Positions 1 to 5,461 of a stretch of 20,300 bases of DNA are shown one piece after another. The DNA comes from a virus, in the IMG/VR virus record IMGVR_UViG_3300018426_000209, positions 1 to 20,300 of that record. The stretch is one strand, 5' to 3'. Position 1 is the stretch's first letter. Each line of letters starts with the position of its first letter. The notes under the pieces are model-generated. The model saw only the letters and a list, made by a program, of their open reading frames with translations. It did not search any database and was not told where the DNA came from. The translations under genes and the position numbers were made by a program.

Positions 1-522
1 GTGGCTTCTGTCGGTACGGAGGTTTTCTACGAGGTGACTAAAAGACCTTTTAGCGGTTCAGAAGAAGATAAAGTCATTATGATGGACATCATGAAAGCGG
101 TCTACGCTCAGATTCAGGCAGCAAAGATCGAAAAAAATATGCTAAGCGCTCGACAAGATCTTCAAATGGCTGCATCTGATAATTTAATGGGCAGATCTAG
201 TCTCGAGGCTATGATCCAGGCCGCACAAAGTAAAATTGATAGATCTTTAGAAGGCGAAGACGTGTTCTGGGGAGATGAATCTCGAGGAAGATCAAGTGCA
301 CAAGAGGCTATTGATAAAGCAAGACAAACGCTTGCCACGCTTGAGCAAAATGCACGTACAATGGCAGCGGATTACATTGAAAGAACCGGAGACGTCGAAG
401 GTGCTGCACAGATCCTAAACATTGATAACTCCACAAATAACTCCGGCAATGTCACCACTGCCGGAGGTAATAGTTCTTATAATAACGATGTAGTGGTAAC
501 TACTGATCCGTTTAACTATTAA
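1..522 (+). CDS. 3' part of an unknown phage gene (5' end outside window)
   Basis: An open frame runs from the first base to a TAA at 520-522, giving 173 residues. It begins at a GTG at base 1, but no upstream sequence is available to judge a ribosome site, so it is best treated as 5'-truncated. The middle is helical and rich in Ala, Gln and Glu, with possible coiled-coil stretches, and the last 35 residues are Asn/Ser/Thr/Gly-rich and low in complexity. This composition would suit a virion or fibre-associated protein, but no motif is recognised. Its stop codon overlaps the gp32 stop on the other strand within a shared TTAA, so the two genes converge with no room for a terminator between them. 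Confidence 0.6.
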   Translation: MASVGTEVFYEVTKRPFSGSEEDKVIMMDIMKAVYAQIQAAKIEKNMLSARQDLQMAASDNLMGRSSLEAMIQAAQSKIDRSLEGEDVFWGDESRGRSSAQEAIDKARQTLATLEQNARTMAADYIERTGDVEGAAQILNIDNSTNNSGNVTTAGGNSSYNNDVVVTTDPFNY

Positions 523-1457
523 CCGCCTGAGGCGAGCTTAGCAAAGTAAGACAAAGTATCCTCAGGATCTTCTTCTGCAGAAGAGGTGTCATTCGATTCA
601 TTAAAGCGATCGAATGGGATTTCGTCATCCAATTCGACACTCTCTGCACGTAGCTCACGAGGAGCCTGTTCTTCACCAAGCTTGGACTCTTGTGCCATAG
701 TAGGTGTACCACCACCGGCACCTTCTCCGAGTACAGCCATTAGACGTGCTTTCAGTTCATCGTATGACTTATACTTCGAAGGATCAGTAAACTCTCGAAG
801 GTCATGAAGTTTATTGTAGATGCTCTCTAGCTCTTCATCGTCCTCTGAAAGTGCTTTCGGTGAAGCAAACTCCGATTTATCATAGTTCACCCAACCATCG
901 ACAATGCGAGCCTTTAGTTTAAAGTCCGCACCTGTCCAAAAGTCAAATGGGTTCAAAGGTTCTTCATCTTGAAACTCTGGCTTCATTGCATCCATAAGTT
1001 TGTCGAAGATCTTTTTACCGAACTGATAGATCATGATCTTGCCTTCGTTCTGTGGATTAGCTGGATCACTAATAACAAGAACATTAGCAACATAATGAAG
1101 TCGACGCTTCTGCTTACGAGCTTTCTCCTTATCTGCCTCGATACCAGAATTCCATAGCCGACCGTTTAGCTGACCAACTGGATCTTCTTGACCGATAGAT
1201 GTAAGGGAATTTTCGATGTACCATTGACCAGTTGGTCCTTGGAAGCCGTGATCCCAATAGCGGTTCCACGGAAGCTCGTTACCTTCAGCGGCAGGAAGGA
1301 ACCGAAGTACGGCGTAACCGTTACCCTGCTTATCCCGCTGCAATTTCCAAATGCGGGCATCACCGTAGCTTTTCTTTTCACCCCCAACAGCTTCAGCAGC
1401 TGCGGTAAGTTTCGAGATGGACGATTGACGCCGCTTTTTAAGATCTGCAAATGACAT
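519..1457 (-). CDS. 32: gp32-like single-stranded DNA-binding protein
   Basis: This is the T4 gp32 homologue, which coats ssDNA cooperatively in replication, recombination and repair. The protein has 312 residues, close to T4 gp32 (301). Residues 7-13 (KKRRQSS) match the basic LAST motif used for cooperativity. The core has the family signatures GQWYIEN (78-84), HYVANVLVISDP (121-132) and GKIMIYQFGKKI (139-150). The C-terminus is acidic and ends in an aromatic tail, the part that binds partners in T4. No cysteine occurs anywhere: the T4 zinc ligands (His-Cys-Cys-Cys) are replaced in the segment around residues 84-98 (NSLTSIGQEDPVGQLN), so the zinc subdomain appears lost or metal-free. The start has an upstream CGGAGAAT ribosome site. 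The gp33-like gene lies 69 bp upstream. Confidence 0.95.
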   Translation of the reverse strand: MSFADLKKRRQSSISKLTAAAEAVGGEKKSYGDARIWKLQRDKQGNGYAVLRFLPAAEGNELPWNRYWDHGFQGPTGQWYIENSLTSIGQEDPVGQLNGRLWNSGIEADKEKARKQKRRLHYVANVLVISDPANPQNEGKIMIYQFGKKIFDKLMDAMKPEFQDEEPLNPFDFWTGADFKLKARIVDGWVNYDKSEFASPKALSEDDEELESIYNKLHDLREFTDPSKYKSYDELKARLMAVLGEGAGGGTPTMAQESKLGEEQAPRELRAESVELDDEIPFDRFNESNDTSSAEEDPEDTLSYFAKLASGG

Positions 1458-1526
1458 TGTATTCTCCGTATATTGTTGTGTAAATGAGTATTGTATCGTA
1501 TATTTTAGTATTTGTACATAATAAAA

Positions 1527-1739
1527 TTACTCGAAGATCAAAGTATTTTGACGGGGCAAAAAGTTTAAACGAATTGCTTCCGCTTCGAGCTTATCCTTGA
1601 TCACAGGAGAAATGAATTTCTTCGAATCTTCTGGATCAATTTCTTGATTCTCACACACGTGCACTACCGCATCGATGTATGACAATTTCTTTTTAAAGAC
1701 TGCTTCCTCCACCATCTTAGTGAAGGAAGCTCTGTTCAT
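1527..1739 (-). CDS. 33: gp33-like late-transcription coactivator
   Basis: This 70-residue protein resembles the small late-promoter coactivators of T4-like phages (the Trans_coact family). T4 gp33 bridges host RNA polymerase carrying sigma gp55 and the sliding clamp gp45. Recognisable features are the pattern SYIDAVVHVCE (20-30), the acidic DPEDSKKFISPVIKDKLEAEA stretch that follows, and a short hydrophobic tail ending LNFLPRQNTLIFE, where T4 gp33 carries its clamp-binding epitope. The position beside gene 32 matches T4 order (33-59-32), though no gp59 is recognised here. The two exact TATAAATA late promoters in this window imply that such a coactivator is needed. Identification rests on recognition of the pattern, not on a database search. 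Confidence 0.75.
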   Translation of the reverse strand: MNRASFTKMVEEAVFKKKLSYIDAVVHVCENQEIDPEDSKKFISPVIKDKLEAEAIRLNFLPRQNTLIFE

Positions 1740-1749
1740 GAATTTCTGT

Positions 1750-2217
1750 TCAATTATATTCTACTCCCGAGTAATCTGTCCCGAATGCTTTAATCATATT
1801 CCCATCCTTATCATAAGACGGATGAGTGCATTTCCACCGGACAATGGAAGTACCTTCTGGACCATAGAACCCAGAAACATATGTGCCATTTTTAAGATAG
1901 TAATCTAATTCTCGAATGTATGCTTGGGCATTGGCGAGCTTTGCATCAGCACCCTTTACATTCTGTTTCACCTGCTTCCTCTGGAAAGACACCTCTTCCT
2001 TTTGTCTCTTGATCCATTCCATTACATTCTTACGACTAAAAACGTTATCGTCATCGAGAGCAACAACTGAAGGATCGAGGCTTTTATATTGGGGAGGATT
2101 TGTTGCAGCTCGTTTCGCTCGAGCTTTTTCAAGTGCTTTAACCGCTTTCTCCTTTTGTTCAGGAGTCATAGGCTTCCGAGGTTTACGTGGCTTTTTCACT
2201 ACGGGCTTTCTAGTCAT
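1750..2217 (-). CDS. unknown basic, lysine-rich protein
   Basis: A 155-residue protein with no family that I recognise. The first 40 residues are extremely basic and Pro/Lys-rich (MTRKPVVKKPRKPRKP, then an Ala/Lys helix), like a nucleic-acid-binding tail. The middle (about 65-110) is a charged, probably coiled-coil helix. The end (about 110-155) has aromatic and glycine residues suggesting a small folded domain. It sits between a membrane-anchored gene and gp33 in the same tightly packed unit, and its start overlaps the end of the upstream gene by 8 bp. A role in replication or transcription is possible from location and charge but is only inference. Confidence 0.8.
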   Translation of the reverse strand: MTRKPVVKKPRKPRKPMTPEQKEKAVKALEKARAKRAATNPPQYKSLDPSVVALDDDNVFSRKNVMEWIKRQKEEVSFQRKQVKQNVKGADAKLANAQAYIRELDYYLKNGTYVSGFYGPEGTSIVRWKCTHPSYDKDGNMIKAFGTDYSGVEYN

Positions 2218-2422
2218 TCAGATCATTCCACTTCAAAATCTCAATCTCACCGTTTTCATCGTGCTTATATCGAAGGTAACCTCCACTGATCAAAGAATTG
2301 ATTGTTTCTTCGATAACGTCTTCCATCTTATCTTGTAGCAGACTTTTTCCGTACCAAACCCCCATTACAAAGATGCCGACCGAGATAAGGATAGTGTATA
2401 CGAGCGGCTCAGTACCAGTCAT
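2210..2422 (-). CDS. small single-pass membrane protein, unknown function
   Basis: A 70-residue protein. Residues 6-25 (LVYTILISVGIFVMGVWYGK) form a clear transmembrane segment, followed by a charged cytoplasmic-type domain of about 45 residues ending with EIEILKWNDLND. The start overlaps the stop of the upstream gene by ATGA, so the two are translationally coupled. Similar short anchored proteins occur next to replication genes in marine T4-like phages, but no function is known to me. The C-terminal part (helix, then a GGYLRYKH turn and a short strand) looks like a small winged or beta-hairpin fold; this is impression only. Confidence 0.8.
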   Translation of the reverse strand: MTGTEPLVYTILISVGIFVMGVWYGKSLLQDKMEDVIEETINSLISGGYLRYKHDENGEIEILKWNDLND

Positions 2423-2658
2423 GAAATTTCCTTTACAGAATCAACTCGAAAGGACCTCCAACCTTTCTTTTCAACATCCCACACCGCACACACTTCATCA
2501 TTCTTCTTACGAGAAATATATTCCTCGACATCAGTTTGGTCAGGAAGATGAGAGTCCATAAGCGTGCATTTCATAACGCGCTCAGTTCCATCGGCTTTAG
2601 TAAACGTGACTGTGTGCACGTTCTCTCGAAGCATTTGATTGATCTCTTGTTTAGTCAT
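2419..2658 (-). CDS. small SH3-like (WYL_2/DUF2693-type) phage protein
   Basis: A 79-residue protein starting at the ATG at 2656-2658 (MTKQEINQML). It has the beta-rich pattern TVTFTKADGTERVMKCTL, then DEVCAVWDVEKKGWRSFRVDSV, typical of the short Sm-like SH3-barrel proteins common in T4-like cyanophages. Function in phages is unknown; the fold often binds nucleic acid or protein. The frame stays open upstream to 2919, but that longer version overlaps another real gene, and the internal start follows that gene's stop by one base. It ends in an ATGA overlap with the membrane-protein gene. Confidence 0.85.
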   Translation of the reverse strand: MTKQEINQMLRENVHTVTFTKADGTERVMKCTLMDSHLPDQTDVEEYISRKKNDEVCAVWDVEKKGWRSFRVDSVKEIS

Positions 2659-2659
2659 A

Positions 2660-2926
2660 TCAGTCCCAATCATTATCGTATTTCGTGGTATAGTGCAGGG
2701 TCTCCCCATAGTATTCTTTTGCATACTTGGAAGAGTCCGTGTAAGCGTAGATATTCGACTCAGTGGGAATATCCATGAATTCACGCTTAACCTTCGTACG
2801 CGCGGACCGACGCGCCCGAGAGGAAGAGGCTTTTGCAGCCTTACGCATCTTTGTCCGAGAATTGTACTTCGGAGCAAGAGAATCGATAAGAGCCATACGT
2901 TCTTCGTAAGTGGTAGCAATAGTCAT
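2660..2926 (-). CDS. unknown small basic protein
   Basis: An 88-residue protein. The N-terminal 50 residues are strongly basic with many Arg/Lys/Ala/Ser (for example KMRKAAKASSSRARRSART), and the last 35 residues are acidic and tyrosine-rich (SNIYAYTDSSKYAKEYYGE). The split charge suggests nucleic-acid or protein binding, but no family is recognised. It overlaps the upstream gene by 4 bp (ATGA) and is followed one base later by the SH3-like gene, so it sits inside a coupled chain of five small genes. The competing frame on the same strand (to 2919) gives a sequence without protein character and is not annotated. Confidence 0.75.
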   Translation of the reverse strand: MTIATTYEERMALIDSLAPKYNSRTKMRKAAKASSSRARRSARTKVKREFMDIPTESNIYAYTDSSKYAKEYYGETLHYTTKYDNDWD

Positions 2927-3129
2927 TGGGCAGTCCTTTTCGAAATGAAATCTTTCCAGTCAGCGCGTTCGAAGTAGTAAGGATCGTGGTTCAAAATATC
3001 CGCGGTAGCCTTAGCTTCTTCTTCCGTTCTACATACAGTGTATCTTATAGTACGACCGATGTAAACGCCCCATAGTGTCACACCCTTCCGCTCATATTCG
3101 CGGTAGGAGAAATCTTTCCTTCGAATCAT
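2923..3129 (-). CDS. unknown small protein
   Basis: A 68-residue protein without a recognised family. Features are an N-terminal basic stretch (MIRRKDFSYREYERKG), a probable beta-hairpin (VTLWGVYIGRTIRYTVCRTEEEA) and a C-terminal helix. It resembles the small proteins with a strand-strand-helix pattern often seen in phage early regions. The start has a strong ribosome site (AAGGAG, 10 bases upstream) and lies about 28 bp below the -10 of the early promoter at 3157-3190, so it is probably the first gene of the transcription unit leading to gp32. Confidence 0.8.
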   Translation of the reverse strand: MIRRKDFSYREYERKGVTLWGVYIGRTIRYTVCRTEEEAKATADILNHDPYYFERADWKDFISKRTAQ

Positions 3130-3156
3130 ATACCTATCTCCTTATTCGATAGTATC

Positions 3157-3190
3157 AATATAAGGGTCTTACGTGTAAATGTAAATCCCC
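3157..3190 (-). promoter_or_regulatory. T4-type early promoter
   Basis: Read on the minus strand: GGGG, then -35 ATTTAC (3181-3186), an 18-nt spacer, -10 TATATT (3157-3162), then GATACTATC near the start site. Five further intergenic or gene-end copies in the window share the same spacing. The box overlaps the stop codon of the 29-aa gene by one base and drives 2923-3129 and the genes below it. Confidence 0.7.
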
Positions 3191-3279
3191 TAGTCGCTCT
3201 TTTTTGTATTTTTTTCTAGATCATCAATCTCTCGATACTTACGGAGAATCCAATCATGGTATCTTTCTTGATCGCTCAT
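3190..3279 (-). CDS. very small gene (29 aa), unknown
   Basis: This ATG frame of 29 codons plus TAG encodes MSDQERYHDWILRKYREIDD and a lysine-rich end. The start overlaps the stop of the upstream gene in an ATGA arrangement (3276-3279), the same coupling seen throughout this genome, which is the main reason to accept it. The peptide is a single amphipathic charged helix with no membrane segment or known motif. A T-run on the plus strand near 3201-3217 corresponds to its AAAAAATACAAAAAAG coding sequence and is not a terminator for this strand. Confidence 0.55.
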   Translation of the reverse strand: MSDQERYHDWILRKYREIDDLEKNTKKSD

Positions 3280-3536
3280 GATTGGTAGATCGATAGTAGG
3301 TGAGCTTCGAACTGCTCGACCTTTGCAAGACGATCGGGCCAAAGGATATATTCTTTTTCCGGGTTCTTTTTGAGATTGGTAATCAATCCTTGTATGCTGT
3401 TATAGAGCCGATCCAATTTTTCTTGGGTAACTTCTGCAGTCGATGTTACCTCGGTAGCAGTAGCCTTTGCTGCTTGAACCGCTTGGAGTTCATCTTCATC
3501 TACAGCTGTGAATCCAAAATCAAAGATATCAGACAT
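3276..3536 (-). CDS. conserved T4-like phage protein, unknown function
   Basis: The 86-residue protein starts MSDIFDFGFTAVDEDELQAV and continues with an Ala/Thr/Val-rich linker, then a helical C-terminus containing NLKKNPEKEYILWPDRLAKV. This pattern is common in cyanophage-type myoviruses, where the protein is unassigned. The frame remains open upstream to 3665, but the ATG at 3534-3536 has the ribosome site AGAGGAAA and lies just below an exact late promoter, so the longer form, which would span the terminator, is rejected. A late promoter suggests a morphogenesis or late-stage role (inference). Confidence 0.88.
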   Translation of the reverse strand: MSDIFDFGFTAVDEDELQAVQAAKATATEVTSTAEVTQEKLDRLYNSIQGLITNLKKNPEKEYILWPDRLAKVEQFEAHLLSIYQS

Positions 3537-3556
3537 ATATATTTCCTCTTTAACAT

Positions 3557-3564
3557 TATTTATA
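3557..3564 (-). promoter_or_regulatory. T4-type late promoter (TATAAATA)
   Basis: The exact octamer TATAAATA on the minus strand, 21 bases upstream of the ATG at 3536 with the ribosome site AGAGGAAA in between. In T4 this is the -10 recognised by gp55 with gp33 and gp45. It sits directly after the terminator at 3570-3604. Confidence 0.85.
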
Positions 3565-3569
3565 CGAAA

Positions 3570-3604
3570 ACAAAAAAGGGACAAGAGCGATAGCACCTGT
3601 CCCC
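3570..3604 (-). terminator. intrinsic terminator
   Basis: On the minus strand, GGGACAGGTGC-TATC-GCTCTTGTCCC (3603-3578) forms a hairpin of about ten pairs with one T-T mismatch and one G-U, followed by TTTTTTG. It begins 15 bases after the stop codon of the gene at 3619-4260 and ends the tRNA/ncRNA transcription unit that starts at 5781. Confidence 0.85.
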
Positions 3605-3618
3605 TACAGTATTCTAAA

Positions 3619-4260
3619 TTAATCCCAAAGGTTTCCGTAATACTTACCAAAGAGGCGGAAACCATTTATCATACGTTTGTGATGCGCTTTACGACCTTCA
3701 TCATCTGTATTTTTAAATGAACCGCCAAAAGTCTTATCTTTGTCTGGTACCCAGTCACCGAAATATTGCTCTTCCCAGGAATACGTCTTCTGCTCAAATG
3801 CCCAAATCATTTCATCCATAACCCAATCCCAACGTTTCTCAAAATTGCTATCAGGATCCCATTCATTTTTTACAGGAGGGGCTGAAGTGGAACGAAATTC
3901 TTCTGGAACATCTTCATCATCTACCATAGGTGAACCATGCCTTGTATCTTTCAGCTGCTTCAGCATAGGCACGATGATATAAGCAAGAGTATGATCCATA
4001 GACCAAGTATCATACTTGTCAATACGAATCTTCATCTTCTGACCAGAGCGTCTGTCTAGAATCAGATTGATAGTATGATTGTATATCCATTGAAGAGCTT
4101 CCTCTAGCTTACGGAGAACTAATTCTTTGGATGGTTCATGAGTACTGTTCAATCCCTTTTGCCCATACTCGGGCCAATCCCAACCATACTTTTTATTCAT
4201 ATGCTTGTCGTGAACATAACTTACCCATCGGTCACTATAAGGTCCAATATAGATTTTCAT
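3619..4260 (-). CDS. conserved phage protein of unknown function
   Basis: A 213-residue protein of a type widespread in tailed phages. It begins MKIYIGPYSDRWVSYV, and the central signature is KIRIDKYDTWSMDHTLAYI (77-95) followed by a charged segment and DWVMDEMIWAFEQ (145-157). No catalytic motif is evident. The conserved Asp/Trp/His pattern (DTWSMDHTLA) and the acidic segments could bind metal or nucleic acid, but this is not established. It overlaps the cytidylyltransferase-like gene by ATGA and is the last gene before the terminator. Confidence 0.85.
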   Translation of the reverse strand: MKIYIGPYSDRWVSYVHDKHMNKKYGWDWPEYGQKGLNSTHEPSKELVLRKLEEALQWIYNHTINLILDRRSGQKMKIRIDKYDTWSMDHTLAYIIVPMLKQLKDTRHGSPMVDDEDVPEEFRSTSAPPVKNEWDPDSNFEKRWDWVMDEMIWAFEQKTYSWEEQYFGDWVPDKDKTFGGSFKNTDDEGRKAHHKRMINGFRLFGKYYGNLWD

Positions 4261-4670
4261 TCTTCTCTCTTCAATACTCTTCGCCGCAAATCACTTGAGC
4301 TAAATCTGTGGTCCCGTTTGTTAAAATAAATGCCTATCTCTCGACTAGCACATATTGCACGACCCGTAAAGGTTTTTTCTTTATACTCTGCACCGATTAT
4401 TCTAACATCAATATTGTACATTGTTAGGATATCTTCTAAATCCTGCTCTGTATCATACGGGATAATTTCATCCACATAACGAACAGCTTTTAGTTGTGTA
4501 TATCTTTCCACTATAGTTTGTATAGGAGAATTCTTTTCAGGTCGATCCTTACTAGGGTCTATCTGTAACCCAACAATAAGATAGTCACATTGTTCTTTCG
4601 CTTCACGTAGCATTTGTACGTGACCAGCATGAAGTAAATCAAAGCTACTCGCAGTAAATCCTATTTTCAT
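4257..4670 (-). CDS. cytidylyltransferase-like (TagD/RfaE type) nucleotidyltransferase
   Basis: A 137-residue member of the HxGH nucleotidyltransferase family, normal length for TagD-type enzymes that make CDP-glycerol or other nucleotide-activated polyols. Motifs are FTASSFDLLHAGH (5-17) with the HAGH nucleotide-binding turn and the C-terminal RFSSSDLRRRV (122-132), which replaces the usual (R)-x-I-S-S/T-x-L-I. The third region, IIGAEYKEKTFTGR (91-104), matches the substrate loop. The true substrate is not deducible. It lies in the tRNA transcription unit, well apart from the glycan island that has its own homologue (14567-15007). Confidence 0.88.
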   Translation of the reverse strand: MKIGFTASSFDLLHAGHVQMLREAKEQCDYLIVGLQIDPSKDRPEKNSPIQTIVERYTQLKAVRYVDEIIPYDTEQDLEDILTMYNIDVRIIGAEYKEKTFTGRAICASREIGIYFNKRDHRFSSSDLRRRVLKREE

Positions 4671-4699
4671 TCTTCATAATACTCTTCAAAACCGACAGT

Positions 4700-4936
4700 T
4701 TATTTCTTAATATTTAGTTGAATTAGTTCATCGACAATCTGACAAACAAACTCTACATCAGACTTATTCATAGCGGGTAGTTCACCTTTATATACCCCGT
4801 CCAGAATACCGTCTTCTACATTTTCTCTGTTACACTGGCCGTCTTTAATCGGACGATGAAGATCGTTGCGGATTACATCAAACGCAATAATTCCAAGTTG
4901 ATCAGGGGTGTTCCAACATTCCATCACTTTAGTCAT
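4700..4936 (-). CDS. small conserved protein, paralogue of 6382-6606
   Basis: A 78-residue protein starting at the ATG at 4934-4936, preceded by GGAG. An in-frame ATG four codons earlier (4948) would leave no ribosome site, since the GGAG would then be coding. The signature ENVEDGILDGVYKGELPAMN is shared with the gene at 6382-6606; about 41 of 74 aligned residues are identical by eye. Both copies lie just downstream of a tRNA array. Such acidic, helical small proteins are found in cyanophage-type myoviruses; the function is unknown. Confidence 0.85.
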   Translation of the reverse strand: MTKVMECWNTPDQLGIIAFDVIRNDLHRPIKDGQCNRENVEDGILDGVYKGELPAMNKSDVEFVCQIVDELIQLNIKK

Positions 4937-4947
4937 AGATATCTCCA

Positions 4948-5033
4948 TTATAAATCTTGTTGCCAGTCTTTCCTGGCAGTCACCGCTTTAGGTATGCATC
5001 CCAACGCTGCGGTTTGCGTCTCGAGATGTATTA
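4948..5033 (-). other. start-less open frame between tRNA-Thr and gene 4700-4936
   Basis: On the minus strand an open frame runs from the tRNA-Thr 3' end to TAA (4948-4950). It reads IIHLETQTAALGCIPKAV, then TARKDWQQDL, which looks protein-like but has no ATG. A TTG at about 4997 could start an 18-residue peptide, but no ribosome site precedes it. It ends in a TAATG overlap with the upstream ATG of the next gene. It may be a gene remnant cut by the tRNA array, a micro-gene with an unusual start, or chance. The segment also holds a 6-bp hairpin (TGCCAG/CTGGCA, 4961-4978). Confidence 0.25.
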
Positions 5034-5109
5034 TGGTGCCGCTTGAGGGACTTGAACCCCCGACCCACTGATTACAAATCAGTTGCTCTACCAGCTGAGC
5101 TAAAGCGGC
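5034..5109 (-). tRNA. tRNA-Thr (TGT)
   Basis: A 76-nt cloverleaf with encoded CCA. Acceptor GCCGCTT/AAGCGGC with A73, anticodon arm ACTGA-TTTGTAA-TCAGT giving anticodon TGT, and a T arm with TTCAAGT. The D arm, anticodon stem and variable loop are nearly identical to tRNA-Asn at 5384-5459, suggesting duplication and anticodon change. It is the last tRNA of the first array. Confidence 0.96.
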
Positions 5110-5127
5110 GTTATTCTATTTAACTGT

Positions 5128-5203
5128 TGGAGCGGGCGACCAGGTTCGAACTGGCGACATTTAGCTTGGAAGGCTAACGCTCTACCAACTGAGCTACACC
5201 CGC
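5128..5203 (-). tRNA. tRNA-Gly (TCC)
   Basis: A 76-nt cloverleaf with encoded CCA. Acceptor GCGGGTG/CGCCCGC with T73 (the usual glycine discriminator), anticodon arm TTAGC-CTTCCAA-GCTAA giving anticodon TCC, T arm GCCAG-TTCGAAC-CTGGT. It reads GGA and GGG codons. Confidence 0.96.
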
Positions 5204-5210
5204 ATTTATT

Positions 5211-5294
5211 TGGAGTTAGCGACTGGACTCGAACCAGCATAGTCCTAAGACACGGATTTGCAATCCGTTGCATAACCAATTCTGCCACGCTAAC
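5211..5294 (-). tRNA. tRNA-Cys (GCA) with long variable arm
   Basis: An 84-nt cloverleaf with encoded CCA. Acceptor GTTAGCG/CGCTAAC with T73, the cysteine discriminator, and anticodon arm ACGGA-TTGCAAA-TCCGT giving anticodon GCA. The T arm is GCTGG-TTCGAGT-CCAGT. Between anticodon stem and T arm lie 13 nt (GTCTTAGGACTAT) in which GTC and GAC can pair, so the variable region is class II-like, whereas tRNA-Cys is normally class I with 4-5 nt. The D arm is also Leu/Ser-like, with a three-pair stem. Confidence 0.93.
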
Positions 5295-5300
5295 GTTATT

Positions 5301-5376
5301 TGGCAGAGGTGGAAGGAGTCGAACCCTCTCTGACGCGGTTTTGGAGACCACCGCTCTACCATTGAGCTACACCCCC
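5301..5376 (-). tRNA. tRNA-Trp (CCA)
   Basis: A 76-nt cloverleaf with encoded CCA and G73, the tryptophan discriminator. Anticodon arm GTGGT-CTCCAAA-ACCGC gives anticodon CCA. The acceptor GGGGGTG/CACCTCT carries G1-U72 and G3-U70 wobbles; G3-U70 is the classic alanine identity pair, so this is unusual for a tRNA-Trp. The variable loop appears to be 6 nt and the D loop short. Confidence 0.94.
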
Positions 5377-5383
5377 ATTATTT

Positions 5384-5459
5384 TGGCTCCCAAGGACGGG
5401 CTCGAACCGCCGACCCACTGATTAACAGTCAGTTGCTCTACCTACTGAGCTACTTGGGA
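5384..5459 (-). tRNA. tRNA-Asn (GTT)
   Basis: A 76-nt cloverleaf with encoded CCA. Acceptor TCCCAAG/CTTGGGA with G73, anticodon arm ACTGA-CTGTTAA-TCAGT giving anticodon GTT, T arm GGCGG-TTCGAGC-CCGTC. It is the first tRNA of the array and follows the structured leader RNA directly. Confidence 0.96.
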
Positions 5460-5461
5460 AT

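Noticed and set aside
1458-1526. Promoter in front of gp32
   Set aside because: A-T-rich sequence with TACAAT and ATTTAC fragments, but no combination with good spacing that does not run into the start codon.
2419-2919. 166-aa reading of the frame ending at 2419
   Set aside because: Its first 87 residues have no protein character and overlap gene 2660-2926; the internal ATG at 2658 starts a recognisable 79-aa protein.
3037-3066. GTTTAC with 18-nt spacer and TACACT inside gene 2923-3129
   Set aside because: The -10 is a poor match and the site is fully coding, just below a better promoter at 3157; listed only as a possible chance hit.
5100-5351. 83-aa minus-strand frame
   Set aside because: It runs through tRNA-Trp, tRNA-Cys and tRNA-Gly and is an accident of tRNA sequence.
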